Positions 22,201-32,843 are shown, numbered from the stretch's first letter. The stretch is 37,851 nt of DNA from Lobulomyces angularis (GCA_027604685.1 JADHYX010000034.1:8819-46669); one strand, 5' to 3'. A program made the numbers and translations. Notes: generated by a model from the letters alone, not told the origin.

Positions 22201-23703
22201 ATTAAAAAAGATCGATTTTAATCAGAGTTTAATTTTTTTGGCCCACCTGGATTATCCAATCAAACATTCTACTATACAATGCTTTCGCCAATGCATCTCT
22301 GCTATTTCTAGCTTGTTCTACATTTAAAGGTACATGATATTCTGAAGATCTTCTTCCCATTCCACCAGTAGTCATGATACGACTAAAGCACAGGTTAAAT
22401 AAAAAAAACTAACTTACCTGGTAATTTTGTCACTAAGATTTTGTGTTCTTATGCCTAGTAAGTATGCGGGGAATTCCAAAGCTTATTACAAAAAGAAAAT
22501 TTCAATATGGTTATAAGAAATTGCAATACCTTCAACATCGCTTATTTTGGCATTGTTTCCTTCTTCAAAAAAATCCACATTTCCTAAATGTAAAATACCT
22601 GCAACTATTTCTAATATAGATTCTTGATCTTTGGGGTTAATGTTGCAAATAGTCATAGCTTTTCTCATGTCCAAGTATTCCTCATTGTCATCAATGCCAT
22701 CCGCTCTGTACTCTTTACTCTGACTCAAATAATAAAAATATTCCGGATTAGTCATTCCCAGTTGCTCTTTCTCGAATTGTCCTTGAGATTTTGTGAGTTG
22801 ATAAAATATATGAAAATTTCTTTCTCCTTTTCCAGGGCCAACTACTCTGGATTTTTCCAACAAAAAATTTGAAATTTTTCCACCAGTTGGTGCTGCGCCT
22901 TTGCTAAAATTAATTTCAAAATATTTTCCCTATTTTCAAGTTTTTTTTTTTAATTTGATTTAATTTAAAAAAAAAAATCCTTACAAATCTACTACTATTA
23001 TTATTTCTTAAAGTTTTAGCATTTCCAAATGATTCCAATAAAGGATTCGATCCCAAAATTATATTTTTAATATTTTCTACAATGTTGTTTAGCGTTCCGC
23101 CTTTTCCTGATACAGCTGCAGTATAATTCATAATTAATTTGGCAGATTCAGTTTTTCCAGCACCGCTCTCTCCACTATATTTTATCGAATTTTGCATATT
23201 AGTAAATCACAGCGCAGAAAGTTATATTTTCAAAATTTCTACCTTATAATAACACATTGATTTTCTTCGTCAGTTATCATAGATTGAAACATTCTATCAG
23301 CTACAGCATATATATGAGGGGGCAATTCATATGCCGCCTTTATAATAAGATATATTAAGTAATGACTAAGAAAGTTACCGCGCCATGATACATGTCTAAA
23401 AAACGAATTAAATTCTTAAACTTTGAAAAGTAAGTAACTTACCCATTTCTTTTTCAGTAAAATAGTGCAATTTTTTATAAGGATTTACAGCAACCAACGT
23501 TGGTCCAATGTAGGTATAAATTAAATCAGCCATGAACCTAAAAATAACCAATTTCGACAACAATTTTATTGCAAGAATTGATAAATATTTTACCTTTTTT
23601 TCAAATTTTCAGTAATTTGGTCATCTGTTACTTTCGAAAGTAGTACCATATCCTCTACACCGCTAGTTTGTTGGCCAACTTTTGATTGCCAAGCAAACGA
23701 CAT
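19280..23703 (-). CDS. MYO1: Class I myosin with TH1 tail and C-terminal SH3
   Basis: Single-headed, membrane-linked actin motor of endocytosis and the cell cortex. ATG at 23703 ([15 protein letters not shown]). Motor motifs: [21 protein letters not shown]-loop [12 protein letters not shown] (an intron splits ISG|ES), switch I NNNSSRFGKY, and the switch II region DIFGFE. The TEDS position falls in [11 protein letters not shown], so it is a serine, the type activated by PAK-family kinases. The neck has one IQ motif ([17 protein letters not shown]). The TH1 lipid-binding tail follows ([39 protein letters not shown]). Next come a Gln-rich linker, a polyproline piece ([14 protein letters not shown]) and an SH3 domain ([20 protein letters not shown] ... 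[20 protein letters not shown]). The last intron gives YTEPI and a TGA at 19280, so no acidic Arp2/3-binding tail follows. About 1,100 residues, around 15 introns. Confidence 0.93.
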
Positions 23704-24015
23704 TTTAATTTAGCAAGTTGAATTATAGTGAATCTGGTCAATATTCTAATGTTGTATTTTTTAATTTATAATTTTTTATATTTTTTTGACGGTATTATTA
23801 AGTGGTAATGAAGAGTAGAATTTCTCAACAATAAATTTTTTAGAAAAATTTTAGATCTACAAAGCCCGAAAAAAAGTTGAATACATTTATGCAAACGTTT
23901 TAAGCAGTATTTATTAAAAAAAATTATTGCAAAGGAGTACGTTAATTATGAAATAAGTGCTAATCAAAAACTTTAACCACGCAATTGTAGTGTTTCTCAA
24001 AAATTGTGTATTAAG
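23704..24015. promoter_or_regulatory. 312-bp tandem spacer (FBP1 3' / myosin-I promoter)
   Basis: AT-rich sequence between two minus-strand genes, FBP1 ending and myosin-I starting. No open frame or motif stands out. Confidence 0.4.
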
Positions 24016-25383
24016 TTAATTCAATTCCCCAGCATCGAGTTTTCTATATAGTTCTTCAATTTTTTCAACTTCTTCTTTGTTTCCTAAAAAGATACCACTT
24101 CGGGCGTGAATAGATGGAGGAAGAAGATCTAACATTCTTTGCCGGCCATTACTAGCTTTTCCACCTGCAGCTTCAATAATTAAAGCCATTGGAAAACACT
24201 CATACAACATTCTCAGTTTTCCTCCTGGATACATAAAAACACCTCCATAAAGGAGTGTCCTGTGAACCTAAACATAAAAATACTATTAATGTCAAGAATG
24301 TCACAGTGTAAAAAAAAATTTTCCTGTACATACATCAGAAACCATCGAACCTACATATCTTGCGGAATATGGTGTAAACTTACCTTCAAAATTAGGAGGA
24401 GGAAATTTCAAACTATGAACATAGGACTTAACAGCAGGGTCAAAAGTATGAGCGTTCCCTTCATTGACTGAATAGATTTTTTTTTTCCCTATTCTCATTT
24501 TAGGATGAGTAAGTAAGAATTCTCCAATATTAGGATCTAAAGTACTGAAAAAGTAAAATTAAACTGGAAAAGAAATTAAAAAAACTTACTATCCATTAAC
24601 TTCATTTCCCATAGTTAAAACTAAAACAGTGGAACTACCATACATACAGTAACCAGCGGCAACCATATCTTTACCAGAACGAAGAATATCTTTTAATTCA
24701 CCTTTTCTTTCTGTGTCCAACTATTAAATTTCCAATTTAATAATCATATTGTTAATCGATTGTAATGTTATACCACATGATAGATTCCAAAAATAGTACC
24801 AATGGAGACACCACAATCAATGTTGGAACTACCATCTAAAGGATCAAAAGCTAAACAATAATGACCCCTTTGATTATCCTCCACAAAGATTGCTTGGTCG
24901 TCCTCTTCACTTAAAAATTATTTAAGTATTAAAAACATTAAATTTAATAATTGTTCAAAAAATTTTCATAATTTAATTGGTACCTTACTAATACGGCAGT
25001 TCTTCCACTGCTTTTTAACATGTTAATCATAATTTCATTGGATAAAATATCTAATTTTTGAACACTTTCTTGTTGTACATTCTTTCCACCAGTTAAACCA
25101 ATACTGTTCAAAAATTAGTAACGTATTTTGTAAAAATTTTAAAAAAGGTTAAACTGTACACATTCATTAGCTCGGCTTTTCTAACACAATTGGAGATCCA
25201 TTTGCAGGAAGCAGTGACTGCATTGATAACAATGGATAAGTCACCAGTGGCTCCAGCATGCTGCTGTTGTTGCATAAGAATGTGGTTGGTAATAGTAACA
25301 ATGTCAGTTTTAGTTTCACCTACAAAAGTTAATCCAAGAAACAACTATCAATTCACTGTACCGTGTTCCTTTCTTTGAGACAT
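24016..25383 (-). CDS. FBP1: Fructose-1,6-bisphosphatase
   Basis: Cytosolic gluconeogenic enzyme that hydrolyses fructose-1,6-bisphosphate to fructose-6-phosphate. ATG at 25383; a first exon of 22 nt (MSQRKEHG) joins to [20 protein letters not shown]. The AMP-site loop [12 protein letters not shown] is present. Active-site blocks: [16 protein letters not shown] (catalytic acidic pair), [16 protein letters not shown] (metal-binding [11 protein letters not shown]), [45 protein letters not shown] and [17 protein letters not shown] followed by EAAGG. About 340 residues, normal length, complete. Two positions that contact AMP in pig liver enzyme differ: the Lys in RGKY is His here (RGHY), and the Arg in FGIYR is His (FGIYH). 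The gene is head-to-head with the MetRS gene, 521 bp apart. Confidence 0.95.
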
Positions 25384-25904
25384 ATTTGTAGGTAAGATTG
25401 CTTTTTGAATGTTTGATGAAGTTAAAGTTTTAGGCAAAAAAAGTGGAGTATTGGATTGGGGTGACAAGAATCAAAAATGTTAATGAAAATGACGAGAATT
25501 GGTAGAAAAAATTGGAGAAATTTAGACATAAATGCTAAGAAAGTGGAGAGAAATATCTTTATATAGCAAATAAAGAAGATTGAGGCATTAATGCCTTCGA
25601 ATACATCTGTCAAATTTGTGAAAGCAATAATACTGCAAGAACCTCTCAAATTCTTGAAAAAAAAATTAAATTAACTCCTTATTAGTAATAAAAAACTGCA
25701 CATTCTTGAAAAATCACTTGTTTTACCATTTTTTTACTTCTTCTAGTAATAATCATTTTAGAAATGAAGGGATTTTTTTAATAAAATTAAAAACTAAAAT
25801 TCTGTATATTTAATGTCCATAGTTATTTAATAGTTAATTTATTGTGCATTTTAATGTGGTAAACTAGATGTAAAATTTCTTTTTTATTACAAAAAGATCT
25901 TCAA
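25384..25904. promoter_or_regulatory. 521-bp divergent intergenic region (FBP1 / MetRS)
   Basis: Head-to-head spacer. A 75-codon hydrophobic frame on the minus strand (25422-25649) ends 39 bp before the FBP1 start. It has no recognisable family and looks like a chance product of T-rich DNA. I see no specific regulatory site. Confidence 0.4.
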
Positions 25905-27901
25905 ATGAGGGTATTTTCAATTGTAAGAGCAAAACACACTCTAGTAACAAACCCAATATTCTATGCAAATGATAAACCACATATAGGTCACTTGTATACC
26001 GCAGTTATCTCGGATACTATAAGTAAGTATAACAGATTAAGAGGAAAAAAAACGTTCTTGTCTACTGGAACTGATGAACACGGTTTAAAAGTATGTTCTT
26101 CACATCAAAAATTGTAGTTTTATTTTTATGAACTTAAAATTCTTAACAAAGATCATGCAGTCTGCTGCGAAAAAAAATGTTGATGTGCAGGATTACTGCA
26201 AGGAAATTTCGCAAAAGTTTAAACGTTTATTCGATAAAGCTGGGATATCTCATTCTGATTTCATAAGGTAATTAAAGTCTCAATGGATTATTAATATGTC
26301 AAAAATTTCTTAGGACTACTGAAAAGAGACATGAGGTTGCAGTTAAGCATCTTTGGAAACTTTTAGTCGAAAGAGGATATATATATAAAGGATTTTATGA
26401 AGGATGGTTTGTATTTTTAATTTTTCTCTGTCCACAAGTTAAGAAAACTATACTAGGTACTCTGTATCTGATGAGTCTTTTTATTCAGAATCTGCTGTAA
26501 CGCATTGTAGTATTCAAGGTATCATGGTATTTTTTTTTATTATTATTTAAATTGCCTCTAATGTATTGTTAGATTGCGAAGGAAACAGGATCGGCTGTGG
26601 AGTGGACCCAGGAAGAGAATTATAAATTTAAATTGTCAGACTTTCGCTTAAAATTGTTGGAATGGTTGGATAAAAATCCGAATCTGATCATACCAAAATC
26701 AAGAGAGAATGAAGTTTTGGCAATTCTTAGTAAACCGTTAGAGGATTTAAGTATATCGCGGCTAGCAACTAATGTGAATTGGGGAATTTTAGTTCCTAAT
26801 GATAAAAACCATACAATTTATGTTTGGTTAGATGCGTTAACTAATTACTTAACGGTAACTGGATATCCTTGGATAGAAAGTGATGAACTAAAAGCGTTCT
26901 GGCCACCAGATGTGCACATTATTGGTAAAGACATTTTAAAGTAAATTATTTTGCATAAATTTAAATTAATACTGAACCTCATTATCAAGATTTCATGCAA
27001 TTTATTGGCCATCCTTTTTGCTTGCGGCAGGATTACCTCTGCCAAAAAAAATCATAGCTCATGCCGTAAGGAAATTGAGTAACGGCTATAATTTTAATTT
27101 TTATTTTCACAAATTACAGCATTGGTTGAAAGATAAAAAAAAAATGTCTAAATCTATTGGAAATGTGGTAGATCCAGAAGAATTAATTGAAAAGTATGGA
27201 AAAGAAGTTGTAAAATTTTATTTATTGAGAGACGGAGGGATTTTTGATGACAGTGGTCTGTATTACTTAATGTTTAGTTTAATTAAAAAATTTTTATAGA
27301 GTTTTCCAATGAATCTCTGTTATTTGCGTATACACATGAACTTAAAAATCAATATGGCAACCTAATTTTAAGATCAACCGCAAAGTCGATAAATAAGAAC
27401 TTAACTTACCCTAGTTTTGAAGCTGGTGTGCTTGATGTGGAAGACTATAAATGTTTAGAACAAAAATTAACTGAATTACCCATTTCTTTCAATAATAAAT
27501 TTAATAAAGGAGATTTTAGTGGTGGATTAAGGGAAATTTTTGATGTCATCAGTGAAGCCAATATTTTTTGGCAAAAAAGTGAACCTTGGAAGTTGAAAAA
27601 AAATTTGCTAGATGCAGAGCAGCAAAAGTTAAATTTAAAAAAGTTTGATCAAGTATTATTTTGGACATACGAGAGTTTAAGAATTTCTTCCATATTACTC
27701 TATCCAATAATGCCTGAAAAAATTTCAATGGTTTTGAAGAAATTCAAAAGTCTGGATTGTTTAAATTTAGAAGATATTGAAGAAGGAGAATTTAAGTTTG
27801 CAGATATTATTAAAATTGATTATGAAAGAGAAAAGGGTTTATTGGAGGATTCTGGAGATTTAATTTTGTTTCCTAAAGTTATTGCGGATGACGCCGGCTG
27901 A
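25905..27901 (+). CDS. MSM1: Methionyl-tRNA synthetase, mitochondrial type
   Basis: Class I aminoacyl-tRNA synthetase that charges mitochondrial tRNA-Met. ATG at 25905; the leader [20 protein letters not shown] is basic and short, consistent with matrix targeting. The HIGH motif is seen in [17 protein letters not shown], followed by [12 protein letters not shown]. The connective domain contains [13 protein letters not shown], as in the mitochondrial/bacterial type without the long zinc-knuckle insert. The anticodon-side blocks are [33 protein letters not shown] and a KMSKS loop ([15 protein letters not shown]), with [15 protein letters not shown] after it. The C-terminal helical anticodon-binding domain continues to a TGA at 27899-27901. 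About 540 residues and seven or eight introns; one intron end (near 26520-26575) was chosen so that the frame reads [14 protein letters not shown]. Confidence 0.9.
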
Positions 27902-28099
27902 TCCCAACTGATTATCAATTTCAAAAAATAGTAAATTATTTGTTTGTTAAGCCAATTAAGATTTTCCAAAAATAAAAACATTGCATTTTTAAGTTACAGA
28001 TTTTTTCTTTTTTAAAAATACTTTTTTATATTAAAAGGAAATAGAATTTTAATTGAAATTTAACTCTAACATTTTCATTAGTGTAGTCATTTTTTTGTG

Positions 28100-28918
28100 T
28101 CAATAGGTATATCCAAAATTATCTAAATCCTTGATGATAATGTTTAAATTAAGTTTAACAGATCCAGAACTCTGAACTCGAGTAACTTTAAAACGGTAAA
28201 TCATTATTACGCAATTAACAATCTTACCTTCTCTTCCTTCACTTTTACTTATAAATTTTGAATCAATAAATTCTGGCTTTCTACCAGTGATAAAACTAAG
28301 AAAATTACTTAATGGTGAACTGGCTAATGGTGTTATCATTGAAATATACTTTGTAAACCTAAATAAAAATTCAAAAATTTTTTAGTATAAAATAAAGTTA
28401 AAACCTTCCAGATGATCTAGGTAACCGTAAACAACCGTACCCTTTAACTATATCTCTACCCATAAAATCCATTCCATAAACGCAGATTACAACTTGTGGC
28501 CATCCTTAAATAGAAAATCGATTAGGAAATATTAAAGATTGAAGCTACCAAAAACATTTGTTGACTCATACACTGCCTGGATAGGAAAATTCCATACGCA
28601 TTCTCTTAAGGTGACGTTTTCAAATTTTGAAGTAGTTTGGCAACTCTTTGCCATTTGGGTTATACCTTCTTCAACTCCCTAAAGATAAAAAATTCTTAAT
28701 AATAAAAAAAAATTTTGAATTTAATTTATTTTATTAAATATTTAGCTTTACACTTATAGTAACCCAGTCTTGTCCATGCAGCAAAGAAATTTTACAGTAA
28801 AGGTTATCGCAAGATTGAAACTAAAATTAAAGAATTAAGGATTATTACCTATCTACATAAATATAACCATTCCAGATTCAAGAGTCCCTAATACATTTAC
28901 GCTAAAACAAGAAGTCAT
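28100..28918 (-). CDS. B9D1: B9 domain protein 1, ciliary transition zone
   Basis: Component of the MKS module that gates protein entry at the base of cilia and flagella. ATG at 28918 (MTSCFSVNVLGTLESGM). After an intron it reads FQSCDNLYCKISLLHGQDW, then GVEEGITQMAKSCQTTSKF, VWNFPIQAVYESTNVFG, WPQVVICVYGMDFMGRDIVK, GYGCLRLPRSSGRF, ITGRKPEFIDSKF and EGREVTRVQSSG, ending DLDNFGYTY and a TGA at 28100. Each block aligns in order with animal B9D1 (for example YCKY..GQDW, WNFPI, STNPYGWPQ, EGREVTRV). The B9 (C2-like) domain spans nearly the whole protein, about 190 residues. The last intron splits GRE|V and ends in TAAAG. Convergent with MetRS and head-to-head with the inositol monophosphatase gene. 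It implies a flagellated stage in the life cycle. Confidence 0.92.
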
Positions 28919-29201
28919 ATTGTAAAATTTTCTTTTATTTTTTTTTAAATCCCGACGTTTTTTAGTTGACTATATTTTGTAAAAAAAGGAAAAAATTAAA
29001 GAAAAATGTTTAAAAAATTTTAATTCTTTACTTCATTTATATACAGTTGTTTTCGTAATAATTTTTAGCTTACTAAAAAGTTAAAAATATATTTACAAAC
29101 TTTGTAACAATTCAAAAACCTGAAAACTTTAAAAAATTTTCTTAAAAAAGGAATTTTTTTTTGTTAATAATAAATACAACAAGATAGAATTAATTAAAAA
29201 A
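28919..29201. promoter_or_regulatory. 283-bp divergent promoter region (B9D1 / IMPase)
   Basis: AT-rich spacer between two divergent start codons. I looked for an X-box (the RFX site found before many ciliary genes) and saw no convincing copy by eye. Confidence 0.35.
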
Positions 29202-30499
29202 ATGGCATTTCAGTATGAGAAGGAGAAGGCAATTGCAGTCGCAATTGAAGCAGGTGATATAATTAAGCAAGGTAAACAGCAAACTACAACTGCTTTCAGT
29301 TGACGAACATTTTAATATTCACTGTAGCCTTTACTTCTCGTCAACTATCATTTGCGCCAATAAATTTTAAAGAGGATAATGAAGCCGATCTAGTCGTAAG
29401 AACTTCATTTCAATTATTTATCTTTCACAATTTACATTAAATATTAAAATTTATCCTCTTTAAAATTTATTTTAGACAAAGACAGATCAGTATGTGGAGG
29501 CATTTGTTTTTACAAAATTGAGGTTTTTCTTTTTTTTTTTATTTTATTAATTTGGTCGTTTTTGTAAATCTTTCATTCTATGTAGAGAAAGTTTTCCTAA
29601 CCATAATTTTATTGGTGAAGAGTCAGAGGCAGCAAAGGAAAATAAAAGTAAAAGTGTTGATGCTCCGACCTGGGTTGTCGATCCTATTGATGGCACAACA
29701 AATTTTGTTCATGGTAATTAACACGGATTCATTTTTAATAAACTGCGTGCTTTAGGTCTGCCTTTTGTTTGTATTTCATTGGCATTAATGATTGACGGAG
29801 AACCAGTAGTAGGAGTTGTTTATAATCCGATTTTAAATGAGTTGTATTATGCGGTTAAAAGTACTACTTTAAAAATTTCTTCCCACTAAAAAGGTATTAA
29901 TATTGAATTTTTTTCCAATAGATGAAGGGTCGTACTTTAACGATGTTCGACTTCCTCTTGTAAATCCTGTACCAAACTTTCCAACAACTTTGGCAAGGTA
30001 TTTTATTTTTTTTTTTTTTTTTTTATATGATAAGTTGTCTTTTAGCTACTGAGTATGGAAGTGATAGAAGTACGAAGGTTTTAAAATCTAAGCTCGACAC
30101 AATCTCAAAGGTAATTTGTTCTCCTACCCGAGGCATTAGAAGCCTTGGTAGTGCTGCATTACAATGCTGCTTTGTTGCTAAAGGTGTATTTGATGCTTAC
30201 TGGGAAGCTGGTAGCAACTTTATACTAAAAAACATTAAATTATTATATTAGGTGTTCATATTTGGGATATCGCAGCGGGAGCTTTAATTGTAAGAGAGGC
30301 TGGTGGTGTTTTTGTAGGATTTGGTAATGGAGAAAATAATGAAAATGTAGTTAAGGAGAAGGTAAACTATTGCTCACGGCGCTTCTTAGCAGTTCGTCCT
30401 ATGAAAGGAGATGATTTTGAGAAGGACAAAGCTGTTAAATTATTAAGACCTTTATTTGAAGATGTACCTCTTGAAATGGATGGACCATTTGGGTTTTGA
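29202..30499 (+). CDS. IMPA1: Inositol monophosphatase family protein
   Basis: Mg2+-dependent, lithium-sensitive-type phosphatase that recycles inositol from inositol monophosphate. ATG at 29202 ([20 protein letters not shown]). Metal-site motifs in order: [39 protein letters not shown] and [18 protein letters not shown]. The block [20 protein letters not shown] and the segment [20 protein letters not shown] are also standard. Around 29865-29925 the usual glycine-rich loop (GAFLNG-like) is reduced to [12 protein letters not shown] by the splice choice made here; another boundary could restore part of it. The protein ends [10 protein letters not shown] with TGA at 30497-30499. About 300 residues, about seven introns. 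Same superfamily fold as FBP1, 5 kb away, but not a tandem duplicate. Confidence 0.9.
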
Positions 30500-30689
30500 A
30501 AATTAAGACAAACTAGTAATTAAGTTAACGAAAATTTTGAATACGCTTTTTTTACATATATTTTCTACTAAATGAATTCATCAACTGAAACAAAAAATTC
30601 TTAAAATAAATGAGAAAAGAAGAAAAATGAAAAAACCAACAAATTAAGTTTAATAATTTAAAAATTGAAAAAATAAAATAAAAACTCTT
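30500..30689. other. Convergent 3' spacer
   Basis: 190 bp of A-rich DNA between two converging stop codons; probably the 3' UTRs and polyadenylation signals of both genes. No gene seen. Confidence 0.4.
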
Positions 30690-31472
30690 TTAGTGCTTTT
30701 CACTTAACTCTTCCTTTAATTCCTGACTCCATTCACCAGTTTTTTCTAAAAGAATCCCATTCTGAATCAATTTGTAAGTGATGTTACAAATATTTCTACA
30801 ATCATCCAAACCACTATGATGACGCCCGATTAACGGCAGACCAAAGGTTTTTAACATCGTAGGCATTCCTAATCTTTTATTATTCTTTATTTTGCTATTT
30901 GCTAAATACAATTTAAAAGGAGTTTTAATGTTGATCCACTCTTGAAAGTACACTGGCACCTTCACATTGGAATTTTTCGCTTGACGTGGAAGCATCGACT
31001 TCAAATCCCAGTCACCACAAGTCACAAAAATTGATCGCGAGCAGGGATTTTCATTATGAAATTTATTATAAAAGTTTTTGGCGGAATTAAAAACTTGGGG
31101 AAATAATGCTGCTTCATCCACCGTTTCTTGTTGAATACCAGTCAAATTAATGCAAAATTCAGTTAAAACCTTGTTTTTGGTTGGACGAACATATTCTCTG
31201 AACTGCTGAACTTTAACGCCATTTCTTCCATCCAACACAACGATTGGAAACTCAATAATCTCGTTAACAAATCTTTTATCTCGATCACAGCAAGTTGCTT
31301 CGAAATCTAATACCATAAAATAGTCATAGGTTTGTTCATATGGTTTCAAACTTTTTTTTTTGTCTTCGAAAAATGTTCTACTTGAGTCCTCATCTTTACT
31401 AGCCAGCGGAAAAGGTATATTCTTAAATTTAGTAGCAGTTGTGTCTTTTTGTACAATATTTGCCCAAGACAT
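30690..31472 (-). CDS. ERI-type 3'-5' exonuclease (DEDDh)
   Basis: RNase of the ERI1/ERI2/ERI3 group, which trims the 3' ends of structured or small RNAs and, for ERI1, histone mRNA and 5.8S rRNA. It is the only multi-hundred-residue gene here without an intron: one 260-codon frame. DEDDh motifs: Exo I VLDFEATC, Exo II ICINLTGIQQ followed later by TCGDWDLKSML, and Exo III GRHHSGLDDCRNI with the catalytic His and Asp. MVLDFEATCC and EIIEFPIVVLD match the family closely. No SAP domain precedes the exonuclease (only about 50 residues, MSWANIVQKDTTATKF...), so it is closer to ERI3 or the ERI2 core than to ERI1. Start at 31472, the first ATG. Which ERI subtype it is, and whether it acts in RNA interference, cannot be told from sequence. 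Confidence 0.9.
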   Translation of the reverse strand: MSWANIVQKDTTATKFKNIPFPLASKDEDSSRTFFEDKKKSLKPYEQTYDYFMVLDFEATCCDRDKRFVNEIIEFPIVVLDGRNGVKVQQFREYVRPTKNKVLTEFCINLTGIQQETVDEAALFPQVFNSAKNFYNKFHNENPCSRSIFVTCGDWDLKSMLPRQAKNSNVKVPVYFQEWINIKTPFKLYLANSKIKNNKRLGMPTMLKTFGLPLIGRHHSGLDDCRNICNITYKLIQNGILLEKTGEWSQELKEELSEKH

Positions 31473-31704
31473 TTAACAGATCTAACAACACTTCAATTTT
31501 TATTACATATATATTTTTGACTTTTTTTTTTTTTTTTTTCATTTGTCAAGTAAAACTTAACAATCTAAGTTATAATTAATGATTTGGAGTAGTTTAACAA
31601 AAAAATATTTTTAACCTTCCAATTCATTTGTTAAGTTGCTCAGTTAGCTGTTCAATTCTAATATTTGTAAATTAAGAATTTAAAGAGAAAATAAGTGACG
31701 CATT

Positions 31705-31860
31705 ATGAATGTCGAACTATATCATGAGTTTGACAAATTTAACAATATTTCATTAATTTTCTTCGTACATTTGGTATTATTATGGTTTCTAACAATTTTT
31801 TCGGCTTTTCTTTATTTTAAATTATTAAAAGATCTTACTACTTATTTTAACATAAAATAA
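31705..31860 (+). CDS. Possible 51-residue single-pass membrane protein
   Basis: An uninterrupted 51-codon frame in the spacer between the ERI exonuclease and RPL12. It has a hydrophilic N-terminus (MNVELYHEFDKFNNI), one strong membrane segment (SLIFFVHLVLLWFLTIFSAF) and a short tail (LYFKLLKDLTTYFNIK). In DNA this AT-rich, 51 codons without a stop are uncommon by chance but not excluded, and hydrophobic frames arise easily in T-rich DNA. It converges on RPL12, ending 12 bp from its stop. No family recognised. Confidence 0.35.
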   Translation: MNVELYHEFDKFNNISLIFFVHLVLLWFLTIFSAFLYFKLLKDLTTYFNIK

Positions 31861-31871
31861 AATACATAAAA

Positions 31872-32843
31872 TTATTCTGATGGGACTTCAAGTTCCTGTA
31901 AAATAAAAAATTAAAAATTAATATTTTCCTTAATTATTTTTACCCCTGAAGCCACTTTTGCGCTAATATCTTGTGGACTTTCTCCGTCAACAGTACATCC
32001 TACAGAAAAACAGGTTCCTAAAATTTCTCTGACAACACCACTTAACTCTCTGGCATAAGATTTAAATTTCATTTTTCTGGCAATTTCAATAACCTCGTCT
32101 AAGGTTAAATTTCCATTATGTTTAACTAAACAGCAGTTTTTTTTTTTTTTAGTATAATAAAATCAAAATTTCGACTAACTATTTTTTTCCTTTTTTCTGT
32201 CTCTTGGAACCTCCTTCAATGCCTTGATAACCAAAGATGATGCGGAAGGTAAAATTTCAACGGTGGCTTGACGATTTTGAATAACTAACCGAACAGTAAC
32301 TCTTAAACCTTTCCAATCCTTTGTAGCTTTAGCAATATCTTCTCCAACTTTTTTTGGTGACTAAAAAAAAAAATAAACACAACAAATACTGAGCAATTAA
32401 ATCTTACTAGACCAAGAGGACCAATTTTAGGAGCTAAAGCTGAACCACCAGCAACTTCACCACCAGTAGCACGGAGGATAACTAAAAAAATAAAGATTTT
32501 AAGTACATAGATACAATTGTTTAATTAAATATTAGGTCTATAAAAAAATAATCATCGATATTAAATTTTGAAAGTTTCAAGACATTGAAAAATTAAGTAA
32601 AAGTAAACCATTGAATTACCATATCTAAAAAAAAAGGAAACAAAAATTAAAAATATTTGTTCAAGTCATAATTTAATTACTTAATTTCACTTGGGTCTGC
32701 TTTTGGCTAAACAACGAAAAAAAAAAAAAAGGAAGTTAGATTCAAAAATATCAATGAAGAATATTGAGCAGAAAATTCGATAATTTCTTTTTGGAATGTA
32801 ATGTTGTTATAAATAAAAATAAGATGAGATGACTTACCGGCAT
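31872..32843 (-). CDS. RPL12: 60S ribosomal protein L12 (uL11)
   Basis: Ribosomal stalk-base protein that binds the GTPase-associated centre of 28S rRNA. Start ATG at 32843. Exons seen in order: 32838-32843 (ATGCCG), 32681-32706, a 5-nt exon at 32620-32624, 32408-32481, then [20 protein letters not shown] onward, and further exons to a TAA at 31872. The 5-nt exon is required: it supplies the bases that join EIK to [10 protein letters not shown] as EIKYVILRA and keeps the frame, and fungal L12 normally has KY(I/V) here. Conserved blocks follow: [82 protein letters not shown] and [10 protein letters not shown]. The 131-nt first intron follows only six coding bases. About 165 residues, complete. 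Confidence 0.93.

Noticed and set aside
25422..25649. 75-codon hydrophobic minus-strand frame between FBP1 and MetRS
   Set aside because: T-rich DNA readily gives Phe/Ile/Leu-rich frames. It has no recognisable motif and lies in a divergent promoter region directly before the FBP1 start.
24016..30499. FBP1 and inositol monophosphatase as a tandem duplicate or cluster
   Set aside because: They share a fold superfamily, but their motifs are of distinct families and unrelated genes (MetRS, B9D1) lie between them.
32400..32485. Possible frameshift in RPL12 exon 4
   Set aside because: It came from miscopying a line during reading. The sequence as given keeps the frame ([17 protein letters not shown]).
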